Assembly: GCA_017398585.1 (NCBI GenBank)
Contig: JAFQFS010000159.1
Span: 1-34,568, forward strand
From: Clostridia bacterium
Lineage (GTDB): Bacteria > Bacillota > Clostridia > Oscillospirales > CAG-272
Direction of reading: 5' to 3'
Length of the DNA stretch: 34,568 nucleotides
Shown one piece after another: positions 16,213 to 22,996 of the stretch. Position numbers and translations under genes: made by a program. The notes under the pieces are model-generated. The model saw only the letters and a program-made list of their open reading frames with translations. It was not told where the DNA came from and ran no database searches. The stretch's first letter is position 1. Every line of letters starts with the position of its first letter.

Positions 16213-17772
16213 ATGAAACAAAAGCTCTCACTCGTACTGGCACTTCTGATGCTGCTCCCGACCTTTACAGCATGTGCCGAATCCAAGGAAAACACCGAAG
16301 AAACGACGGGTGCTCCCACCGACACCCCGACCGCGGAAGAAGTTGTTGGGGAAGACAAGGAAGAAAACCCGTATTACGAAGGTTACGTTGACCCGTTTGT
16401 TGACGTGGACTTCGACGGCGCGACGCTTTCCGTGTACACGTCCGTCAACCAGCGCGGTACGCTCACCAGCTCCAACTATCTGATTGAGGGACCGGAAGAA
16501 CTGACCGGTGACCTTGCGCCCGACGCGGCGATCCAGAGAAATCTCGATGTTATGGAACGCCTGAATATCGAGCTGTTCTTTGAACCCGCCGACTACAGCT
16601 ACGACGTCGTAGCATCGAACATCCGCCAGCTCCTGCAGTCCGGCGACGCGACCTACGACCTCATCATCAACGACATCTACGGTCTTGCACCGATCACGCC
16701 GGAAGGACTCTTCCACAACGCGTACGACGGCAAGAACTTCAACTTTGACGCACCGTGGTGGTACGACAACTTCATGAGCGACATTTCGCTCAACTCCAAT
16801 CTTCGCTTCATGCTTGCGGGCGACTACTTCATCGACATGCTCCGCTGTACGCACTGTCTCGTCATGAACAAGGGTATGTACACCGATATGTACGGGGATC
16901 CGGAAGACGTTTACGCAATGGTTCTCAACAACGAATGGACGCTTGACAACTTCAAGATGCTGGAAGAAAACTGCTATCTTGACCTGAACGGCAACGGTCA
17001 GCACGACCTGAACGACCAGTACGGACACATTGCGTTCGAATTCTGGGGCCCGATGATCCCGTGGCTGATTTCCGCTGACCCGGGCTTCATCGCACGCGGC
17101 GAAGACGGCTATCCGATTCTCACCGTCAACAACGAACGTTCGGTCGCTCTTACCGAAAAGCTCAACTCCATTCTGAACAACAACGCGGCGGGGATCAACC
17201 TGACCGGCGGCGACGAAGCGAAGACGGAAGCGATCTTCCTCGAAGGCCGTGCGCTCTTCCTCGGCTACCAGAGACTTGCATCCCTTGAAAACGCATCCTT
17301 CCGTGATGCGGAAGTCGACCTTGCGGTTCTCCCGTATCCGAAGCTTGACGAACTTCAGGAAAACTACGTTTCCTCCACGCACGACACCGCGGAACTCGGC
17401 TTCATTCCGGTAGCGGTTCCCTATGACCGACTTGATTTCATCAGCACCGTTGTGGAAGTTCTCTGCCGCGAAACCTACGTACAGGTTCTTCCGGAATACT
17501 ACGAATCCTCTCTGAAGATCAAGTACACCCGTGACAACACCTCCGCGCAGATGATCGACATCATCCACGACAACCACGGCAACGGCTTCGCTCTCGCGTT
17601 CTCCAACGGTCTCTCCGGCATCCTCCTCTCCAACACCTTCAACTCCGCCATCTCCGCAAACTCGACCGACTTTGCGTCCAAGTACAAGTCCCTCGAAAAG
17701 CCTGCAACCAAACTCCTCGAAAAAATGATCGAAAAATGTGAAGACATGCTCGCCGAAAAGGGCGGAAGATAA
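16213..17772 (+). CDS. Extracellular solute-binding lipoprotein
   Basis: 519-aa ABC-transporter type 1 solute-binding protein. Signal peptide with lipobox ending FTAC (lipidated Cys21), then a Thr/Glu-rich linker, so it is anchored outside the membrane. The body follows the sugar-binding family (PDAAIQRNLDVMERLNIEL; DLIINDIYGLAPITPEG; WWYDNFM; GRALFLGYQRL; ELGFIPVAVPYD). DLNGNGQHDLND (near residue 260) looks like an EF-hand-type calcium loop. GGAGG lies 7 bases before the ATG. No permease or ATPase genes adjoin, so its partner must be encoded elsewhere (inference). Strong codon bias suggests abundant expression. The ligand is probably an oligosaccharide, unproven. Confidence 0.88.
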   Translation: MKQKLSLVLALLMLLPTFTACAESKENTEETTGAPTDTPTAEEVVGEDKEENPYYEGYVDPFVDVDFDGATLSVYTSVNQRGTLTSSNYLIEGPEELTGDLAPDAAIQRNLDVMERLNIELFFEPADYSYDVVASNIRQLLQSGDATYDLIINDIYGLAPITPEGLFHNAYDGKNFNFDAPWWYDNFMSDISLNSNLRFMLAGDYFIDMLRCTHCLVMNKGMYTDMYGDPEDVYAMVLNNEWTLDNFKMLEENCYLDLNGNGQHDLNDQYGHIAFEFWGPMIPWLISADPGFIARGEDGYPILTVNNERSVALTEKLNSILNNNAAGINLTGGDEAKTEAIFLEGRALFLGYQRLASLENASFRDAEVDLAVLPYPKLDELQENYVSSTHDTAELGFIPVAVPYDRLDFISTVVEVLCRETYVQVLPEYYESSLKIKYTRDNTSAQMIDIIHDNHGNGFALAFSNGLSGILLSNTFNSAISANSTDFASKYKSLEKPATKLLEKMIEKCEDMLAEKGGR

Positions 17773-17791
17773 GTTTATAAAATGAAGTTTT

Positions 17792-17850
17792 TCGGGGAGG
17801 GACTTTTTGCAAAAAGTCCCTCCCCGAGCCCCTCTTCAAAAAACTTTAGA
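17792..17850 (+). repeat. Intergenic hairpin family, copy 6
   Basis: 17-bp stem TCGGGGAGGGACTTTTT with its complement (17792-17827), 19 bases after the lipoprotein stop, followed by the tail CCCCTCTTCAAAAAACTTTA. A separate true terminator comes 16 bases further on. Confidence 0.9.
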
Positions 17851-17865
17851 CGGAATAGATTGACG

Positions 17866-17902
17866 AAGTACGGCTGAAATTTTTCGGCGGTACTTTTATT
17901 TT
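17866..17902 (+). terminator. Intrinsic terminator after the solute-binding protein gene
   Basis: AAGTAC (17866-17871)/GTACTT (17890-17895) encloses GCTGAAA/TTTCGGC. A TTTTATTTT run follows. It starts inside the GACGAAGT box that recurs beside other family copies. Confidence 0.85.
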
Positions 17903-17906
17903 GGGA

Positions 17907-17935
17907 TTGACAAATGATTTTTTGTGTGTTATACT
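17907..17935 (+). promoter_or_regulatory. Promoter of the first PLMP-like gene
   Basis: TTGACA (17907-17912), a 17-base spacer and TATACT (17930-17935). It is followed by an ~80-base leader that is repeated before the second paralogue. Confidence 0.85.
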
Positions 17936-18027
17936 GAATTCACGGCAGGGGACGGCACCCATTCCTAAAAAACTGCGCCGTATTCAATTTATCTCATCGA
18001 AAGGGGAGGACACCCATCACAAAAAAC

Positions 18028-18777
18028 GTGAAAATGATTCGTGTATTCGATGAAGCTGGAAACGAAGTCAATCCCACCTACCCGAAACGGGCGCGTGGGT
18101 TAGTGAAACAGGGACGGGCACGCTGGGCAGACGATGCAGACGACGTGATCGTTCTCACATCCTATATACGAGACATGGAAACAGCGTATCCGTCCGATCA
18201 GAATCATATATTGGAGGATACAGAAATGTTTGAAGATACCAATGGAAACGAAGAAATCATCGAAACCGCAGAAGAAACCGAAACCATCGAAGAAACCGGT
18301 CTCCCGCTGAATGAGGAACTGAACCGGCTGTACGGCATTCTCGAAAACATCGACAAAATGGCGATGAACGTAAGCTGCATGGGTCTGTCCCTTCCGGAAG
18401 ACATGAACGGCATGGACAACGAAGGGGTACAGGCGGTCGCCGATGCGATCATGTCGGAAAGCACCCGTCTCCGCCTTCTCGCGGAACAGTATACGGCGAT
18501 GCGCAAACAGACCATCGACCTGATTGACAAGGTCAAGTATTACGCAAGACCGAAACCCAAATCGGACGGGTTTGACGAAGAAGCTCTGATTGTTGAACAG
18601 ATCAACATGAACATGGCATCGTACAAGACGATGTGTCAGTACCTGAACGATCAGCTTCGCTGTTCCAGAATTGGCATGGACGAATACCGTGCCGAGATGG
18701 AAAAGGTGCAGAGCGTTTTCGATTACCGTATGGATCAGCTTCGCGGTGAACTGAACGCGCTGAAGTACGGCGGATAA
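18028..18777 (+). CDS. PLMP/RRXRR-like domain protein, paralogue 1
   Basis: About 249 aa, function unknown. Residues ~3-42 (MIRVFDEAGNEVNPTYPKRA, then RGLVKQGRARW) resemble the N-terminal PLMP/RRXRR module of IscB-type proteins (pattern: G-K-P-L-M-P-T, later LLKEGKAR). No HNH or RuvC motif follows. Residues 60-90 are very acidic, and the rest is helical and coiled-coil-like (LNEELNRLYGILENID). The next gene is a full-length paralogue. The start is doubtful. GTG 18028 and ATG 18034 lie 18 and 24 bases after GGGGAGG. An in-frame ATC at 18016 sits at the position of the paralogue's ATG with ideal spacing, and the TKN sequence after it is conserved. A terminator follows. Confidence 0.7.
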   Translation: MKMIRVFDEAGNEVNPTYPKRARGLVKQGRARWADDADDVIVLTSYIRDMETAYPSDQNHILEDTEMFEDTNGNEEIIETAEETETIEETGLPLNEELNRLYGILENIDKMAMNVSCMGLSLPEDMNGMDNEGVQAVADAIMSESTRLRLLAEQYTAMRKQTIDLIDKVKYYARPKPKSDGFDEEALIVEQINMNMASYKTMCQYLNDQLRCSRIGMDEYRAEMEKVQSVFDYRMDQLRGELNALKYGG

Positions 18778-18808
18778 TTCAAACACAGCCACTGTCCCAT
18801 ACATCCGA

Positions 18809-18840
18809 GAGGAGTACCGGAAGGTATTCCTCTTTTTTTT
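18809..18840 (+). terminator. Intrinsic terminator between the two paralogues
   Basis: 10-bp stem GAGGAGTACC (18809-18818)/GGTATTCCTC (18823-18832) with a GGAA loop, then eight T. Confidence 0.92.
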
Positions 18841-18862
18841 GCGGAAATCAAGAACCGCTTGC

Positions 18863-18891
18863 TTGACAGACGTCCGTTCTTGTGCTATACT
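18863..18891 (+). promoter_or_regulatory. Promoter of the second PLMP-like gene
   Basis: TTGACA (18863-18868), a 17-base spacer and TATACT (18886-18891) with TG before the -10 box. The sequence from TATACTGAAT onward matches the first gene's leader, so promoter and leader were duplicated together. Confidence 0.88.
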
Positions 18892-18977
18892 GAATCCGTG
18901 GCAGGGGACGGCACCCATGACAAAAAACGGCGCCGTATACAATTCAACAGTTCAGTCATCGAAGGGGGAGGACACCC

Positions 18978-19691
18978 ATGACAAAAAACGAGATGATCCG
19001 CGTATTCGATGCAGACGGAAACGAAATCGGACAGACCTACCCGAAGCGGGTGCAGGGTCTGATAAAAAAAGGACGGGCACGCTTCACCGACGACAGCGAA
19101 ACCGCCATCGTCCTCACCGATACGGCAGAAGAGAATACGGAAGCGTGTCCGCCGACAGATAAATCGGAGGATTATAAAATGTTTGAAGATACCAACACCG
19201 CAGAAGTTCTCGAAACCATTACTCCCGCAGAAGAATCCGTGACCGGAGAAATCCCGGAAACCATGCCCGAAGAACTGCGCCGCCTGTACGACAAGCTCGA
19301 CGATATCGACGACGAGATCAGAAATCTGAAAAAATATATCCCTGCCGAACCGCCGGAAGGGTCTTATGAGAAGAGTGAGCTTACGACAATTCTCTCTGTG
19401 GAAACCAAGCGTCTGGAAGTTATGCTTGACAAATGGGGTAATATCCGCGAGGACACCGTTCATATGATCGAGGCGTACAAGAAGGAACACGCGCCGAAGG
19501 AAAATCCCGCGGAACACTACGTTCGTGAGCAGATTGACTTCATCAGCAACGAACTCAAGGGCGCGATCGACCAGCTCACGGAGCGTCTGGTAAACGAAGA
19601 CATTGCCGCAGGCGATTACCGTATGATTTTTGAAGTCCTTGTCGAAACCGCTGATGTGCGCATCGCAAACCTTCTCGGTAAAACCAAGTAA
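18978..19691 (+). CDS. PLMP/RRXRR-like domain protein, paralogue 2
   Basis: 237 aa, function unknown. The start ATG at 18978 has GGGGGAGG 6-7 bases upstream. Residues 6-45 (MIRVFDADGNEIGQTYPKRV, then QGLIKKGRARF, ending IVLT) align along their length with the PLMP/RRXRR module of IscB proteins: a short beta hairpin, then basic LIKKGRAR. The C-terminal part is acidic and then helical (EELRRLYDKLDDIDDEI), sharing the EEL-x-RLY-x2-L-x2-ID pattern with paralogue 1. There is no membrane segment or nuclease motif. An out-of-frame ATG with the same CACCCATGACAAAAAACG context lies upstream at 18917 in the leader. A bidirectional terminator follows. By analogy with the IscB module a nucleic-acid-binding role is possible (inference only). 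Confidence 0.8.
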   Translation: MTKNEMIRVFDADGNEIGQTYPKRVQGLIKKGRARFTDDSETAIVLTDTAEENTEACPPTDKSEDYKMFEDTNTAEVLETITPAEESVTGEIPETMPEELRRLYDKLDDIDDEIRNLKKYIPAEPPEGSYEKSELTTILSVETKRLEVMLDKWGNIREDTVHMIEAYKKEHAPKENPAEHYVREQIDFISNELKGAIDQLTERLVNEDIAAGDYRMIFEVLVETADVRIANLLGKTK

Positions 19692-19707
19692 TCTCAAACA
19701 ATAGCAA

Positions 19708-19743
19708 AAGACGGACGTACCACACCGGTACATCCGTCTTTTT
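19708..19743. terminator. Bidirectional intrinsic terminator
   Basis: AAGACGGACGTACC (19708-19721) pairs with GGTACATCCGTCTT (19727-19740), one mismatch. T run on the plus side and A run on the minus side. It serves the PLMP-like gene and probably the convergent oxidoreductase gene. Confidence 0.88.
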
Positions 19744-19800
19744 GATTTGCAGAAATCCTATAACAAACGATTTGCACAAACTTCGTCTTCCTTTTTCAGA

Positions 19801-19860
19801 TTGAAGTTTTTTGAAAGGGGTCCGGGGGAAACTTTTTTTCAAAAAAGTTTCCCCCGGAAA
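19801..19860 (-). repeat. Intergenic hairpin family, copy 7
   Basis: 17-bp stem CCGGGGGAAACTTTTTT with its complement (19822-19857), 5 bases after the oxidoreductase stop in gene orientation. The flanking box AACGATTTGCACAAACTTCG (19762-19781) also occurs near copies at 4447 and 22926. Confidence 0.9.
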
Positions 19861-19862
19861 CA

Positions 19863-21041
19863 TTATTTCCTCGGATTCATCTTTTTCCCGATCGCGCATG
19901 GGAGGGTTACATTGCCGTTTTCGTTCGGGAACGGGGTGAGAACGTCGTCGCGTACCTTGTTTCGTTCTTCCGGATTCGTGAAGTCGGGAATATAGTACGT
20001 CTTTCCGTCTTCCATGCAGCTGCGCCATGCAAGGATGCCGACCGCCGACATCGCGCATCCACGGTAGACATTGAAGAACGGTTCGACGTCGTTCACGATG
20101 TAGTCCACGAAATTGCGTACCATCCAGTAGTCGCCGCCGCCGTGTCCGGTCTTCGCCGCTTCCGCATGGGATTCCGGTGCGTACGTTTCGCTCTGCGGCT
20201 TTCCTTCCGGCGTCGTCCAGCTGTGGTAGGTCACGTTTACCTTGCTGCCGAGGGTGCGTCCGGTTTCCGCGCCGCCGAATTCACCGCAGATGCGGTAGCC
20301 GCTCGGGGAACACATTGCCGTGCATCCCGTGAAGCGGAACAGCGCGCCGTCGTCCGTGATGCAGTTCATCATCGCGAGCGCGTCATAGTTGTGGCGGAAA
20401 TCGTCGTATTCCTCGAGAACGTCCGAGTGCACCGCGAACGCGTTTACCTTCACCGGCATCTGCTTTGTGATATGCATCAGCGGACCGAGTGCGTGCGTCA
20501 CGTAGTACGTCCGCGGCATCCATCCGCGCCAGTGATATTCGCCGGGGGTCAGGCCGCGCAGGTCTTCCTTCGTCGCCGTGTGATTGTACTCGCCTTCCGC
20601 GTACAGGATCCGTCCGAGCGTGCCTTCGCGGTTCAGACGTTCCATTTCAAGCAGCGCCGGACTGAACGGGTAGTTTTCCGCAATCATGTACTTGCATCCC
20701 GTACGTTCCACTGCTTCGCACAGCAGAACGCAGTCGCGCAGCGTCGCGCCGGACGTGCATTCGCTGAAGACGTGGATCCCGCGTTCCATCGCGCGGATCG
20801 CGAATTCCGCATGCTGGTGGAAGTAGTTGCAGAGCAGTACGCCGTCCATCCCACATTCGATGAACTCATCGAAATTTGTGAACTTCAGCACATGTTCCGG
20901 CAGACGTGCCGCTGCCGCGTTCAGCTTGTCCTCGTCCTTGTCGCAGATTGCGTACACTTCCGCGTCGTCCTGTGCATTGATGATGTCCAGAAAACTGCCG
21001 CCTCTCCACAGTCCGAACACACCGAGCTTGATTTTTGCCAT
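19863..21041 (-). CDS. Gfo/Idh/MocA-family oxidoreductase (GH109-like)
   Basis: 392-aa NAD(P)-dependent sugar oxidoreductase or NAD-dependent glycosidase. N-terminal Rossmann fold with GVFGLWRGG (residues 7-15) and CNYFHQH. The family's EKP motif is replaced by Glu94-Cys95-Thr96 (VFSECTSG), so the usual Lys is absent. Other family motifs are MIAENYPFSP, GEYHWRGWMP and GHGGGDYWMVRNF; the last resembles alpha-N-acetylgalactosaminidase-type GH109 members. No signal peptide, so it should be cytoplasmic. AAGGAG lies 8 bases before the ATG. It lies downstream of the ABC genes but behind a terminator-like dyad and its own possible promoter. Reaction and substrate are uncertain. Confidence 0.88.
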   Translation of the reverse strand: MAKIKLGVFGLWRGGSFLDIINAQDDAEVYAICDKDEDKLNAAAARLPEHVLKFTNFDEFIECGMDGVLLCNYFHQHAEFAIRAMERGIHVFSECTSGATLRDCVLLCEAVERTGCKYMIAENYPFSPALLEMERLNREGTLGRILYAEGEYNHTATKEDLRGLTPGEYHWRGWMPRTYYVTHALGPLMHITKQMPVKVNAFAVHSDVLEEYDDFRHNYDALAMMNCITDDGALFRFTGCTAMCSPSGYRICGEFGGAETGRTLGSKVNVTYHSWTTPEGKPQSETYAPESHAEAAKTGHGGGDYWMVRNFVDYIVNDVEPFFNVYRGCAMSAVGILAWRSCMEDGKTYYIPDFTNPEERNKVRDDVLTPFPNENGNVTLPCAIGKKMNPRK

Positions 21042-21082
21042 ATCGTAATCTCCTTCCGGATGATATAAAGTTCAAAAAACAA

Positions 21083-21123
21083 AGGTACAACGAAAACATA
21101 AATCTCGCTGTACCTCTATTATA
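21083..21123 (-). promoter_or_regulatory. Terminator-like dyad with a -10 box, between the DUF4340 and oxidoreductase genes
   Basis: In minus-strand reading, TATAAT (21118-21123) is followed by AGGTACAGCG (21106-21115) pairing with CGTTGTACCT (21083-21092), then TTGTTTTTT. The dyad can end transcription from the DUF4340 gene. Because the -10 box lies against it, it could also be an operator for the oxidoreductase gene. No good -35 box was found. Confidence 0.5.
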
Positions 21124-21130
21124 TAATAGA

Positions 21131-21187
21131 TTGAAGTTTTTTGAAAGGGGGTCGGGGGAAACTTTTTTTCAAAAAAGTTTCCCCCGA
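21131..21187 (-). repeat. Intergenic hairpin family, copy 8
   Basis: 17-bp stem TCGGGGGAAACTTTTTT with its complement (21152-21187), 9 bases after the DUF4340 gene stop in gene orientation. Confidence 0.9.
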
Positions 21188-21196
21188 AAAATCCAT

Positions 21197-22762
21197 TTAG
21201 TTGTGACCGTATGCGTCGACGTCAAGACCTTCAAGGACACGGGAAGTGTCGTTGACGACCTTGTCGACGAGGTCGTTGGTGGTGTAGAATTCGCCGGCAC
21301 CGTTGACGACGACGAAGATCTTACCGGTGCTGAGTTTGTCGGTGGAGCTTGCGTAGTACTCGTAGAACTTGTACTCGAATTCGTCACCGTCGGTATTTTC
21401 GTACGTCATCGTGAGAACGAGACGGTTGTCGTCCGCCATCAGGGCCGCGCGGTCTTCCGCAGAGAGGAGCGCGTATTCCTGATTCGTGATGTTCAGCATC
21501 GTCTTGTAGTATTCACGGAAGTTCTTGACTTCGGCGTTCGGAATTTCCACGCCGCTGTTCATTTCCTTCACGTCGAGAACCGCATTGCCGTCCGCGTCTA
21601 TGTTGTGGGTCAGACGGTAGTCCACGTCAACCTTGTCGTTCTTCAGCGTGATGCGCGCAACCTGCGTGATATTGACAAAGAACGGAGTCGGGAAGATCCA
21701 CGCGAACGTGTCGTCGGAGAGCCAGCCGAGCTTTTCGTTCGATACCTTGCAGATGATGTTGTAGCCGAACAGGTTGGACGCCGCATAGAACGAACCGTCC
21801 TTCTGTTCTTCGGATGCGAAGATGAAGAACTGATAATCTTCAAACGTGTACGCGATCGTGTATGCCGGGTTCGCGAGACCGTACTGTTCGAGTTCCTCTT
21901 CGGTCGGCATGAAGCATTCGACGGAGTCGCCTTCCAGCGCGATGAAGTTGTACAGGATCTGGAAGTAGAGATTGTCGTTCGCTTCGTAGTATACGCCGTC
22001 GCCGCCGCCTTCCGGAAGCGGGTAGGTCATCTTGATTTCGGTGATCGCGTCGGGATTCTTCTTCTGATCGTCCGGAACGCGCTGGATGTGAACGAACAGG
22101 TCTTCGCCGTGCCATACGGAGAAGTTGTCCGCGAAGAAGTAGTCGTTCTGGGACATGCCCGCGGTCAGCAGGGGCTTCAGAAGAACCTTCGCCGGCTGCA
22201 GGATCGTGGATTCGAGGGTGTTGCTGACGATGTACGCCGCATCACGGTCCGCATACTTGACGTAATAGCCGCCTTCAGTCACGAGTGCATCGCCGACGTA
22301 CATCGTGAACTTTTCTCCGAGGGTGGAGGTGACCGTCCAGGAAGCCTGCGGATCGTCAAGACCGTATTCCGCGAGCTGTTCGGGCGTCAGGTCGGTCGCC
22401 ACACGCATCATCGCGGTCGGTGTACCGGAGGAAACGACCAGACTGGAGAAAACTTCGGGGTCAAAGGTCAGTCCGGGGCAGCCTTCGAGCTGGAACGTGT
22501 CGGACGCATCACGGTAAACTTTGTATCCGCCGTGTTCGTTCGTGACTTCAATGGACTGAATTTCCGAACGTTCGAGCGGATCGAAAATGTAGATGTTGGT
22601 GGTCTTCGCCGTCACCTGAACTTCGCCGGGAAGCAGTTCCTGCGTCACCGTACCGTCATCCTCAACCGCAGTCAGCGGACGGATCACGGCAAAATACGCA
22701 ATGACCATGACAACGAACAGCACACCAAAAATAATAATAAGCTGTTTCTGTTTCTTAATCAT
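21197..22762 (-). CDS. DUF4340 domain-containing membrane-anchored protein
   Basis: 521 aa. One N-terminal membrane anchor (KQLIIIFGVLFVVMVIAYFAVI), the rest probably extracytoplasmic. DUF4340-type features: an early IYIFDPLERSEIQSIEVTNE segment, then repeated units with LTPEQLAEYGLDDPQASWTV and TEEELEQYGLANPAYTIAYT. By family knowledge DUF4340 proteins accompany Gld-type ABC exporters, and the order here (ATPase, permease, GldG-like, DUF4340) is the standard one. The start at 22762 is chosen because the upstream extension to 22864 translates a family hairpin; its ribosome binding site is weak (AGAAAG). The precise role is unknown. Confidence 0.85.
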   Translation of the reverse strand: MIKKQKQLIIIFGVLFVVMVIAYFAVIRPLTAVEDDGTVTQELLPGEVQVTAKTTNIYIFDPLERSEIQSIEVTNEHGGYKVYRDASDTFQLEGCPGLTFDPEVFSSLVVSSGTPTAMMRVATDLTPEQLAEYGLDDPQASWTVTSTLGEKFTMYVGDALVTEGGYYVKYADRDAAYIVSNTLESTILQPAKVLLKPLLTAGMSQNDYFFADNFSVWHGEDLFVHIQRVPDDQKKNPDAITEIKMTYPLPEGGGDGVYYEANDNLYFQILYNFIALEGDSVECFMPTEEELEQYGLANPAYTIAYTFEDYQFFIFASEEQKDGSFYAASNLFGYNIICKVSNEKLGWLSDDTFAWIFPTPFFVNITQVARITLKNDKVDVDYRLTHNIDADGNAVLDVKEMNSGVEIPNAEVKNFREYYKTMLNITNQEYALLSAEDRAALMADDNRLVLTMTYENTDGDEFEYKFYEYYASSTDKLSTGKIFVVVNGAGEFYTTNDLVDKVVNDTSRVLEGLDVDAYGHN

Positions 22763-22794
22763 ATCAAATAACGTCTTTCTTGGTTGAAAATTTA

Positions 22795-22856
22795 TCGGGG
22801 AGGGACTTTTTACAAAAAGTCCCTCCCCGAACCCCTCTTCAAAAACTTTTATACGA
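22795..22856 (+). repeat. Intergenic hairpin family, copy 9
   Basis: 17-bp stem TCGGGGAGGGACTTTTT with its complement (22795-22830), and tail CCCCTCTTCAAAAAC. Relative to the minus-strand DUF4340 gene it is a leader copy that ends 32 bases before the start codon. Confidence 0.9.
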
Positions 22857-22873
22857 ATAAACAAGCAGCGTGC

Positions 22874-22986
22874 AGTGCAAATCTATAACGAACGGTCTGC
22901 ACAAACTCTGTTAATCCATTTCGTATAAAGCTTTTTGAAAGGGGTTCGGGGAAAACTTTTTCTCGAAAAAGTTTTCCCCGAGAAAC
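22874..22986 (-). repeat. Intergenic hairpin family, copy 10, with accessory hairpin
   Basis: 17-bp stem TCGGGGAAAACTTTTTC with its complement (22946-22981), 15 bases after the GldG-like gene stop in gene orientation. Further downstream an accessory hairpin GTGCAGA/TTTGCAC occupies 22874-22901; its T tract is weak. Confidence 0.87.
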
Positions 22987-22996
22987 ATCATTTCTA

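Noticed and set aside
18917-19162. Upstream overlapping reading frame in the second PLMP-like gene
   Set aside because: The start context is notable, but the 81-residue product is an Arg-rich out-of-frame reading of the real gene. It is kept only as a possible decoy start.
18016-19691. Complete IscB or other RNA-guided nuclease
   Set aside because: Only the N-terminal module is similar; no HNH or RuvC motifs occur in either protein or nearby.
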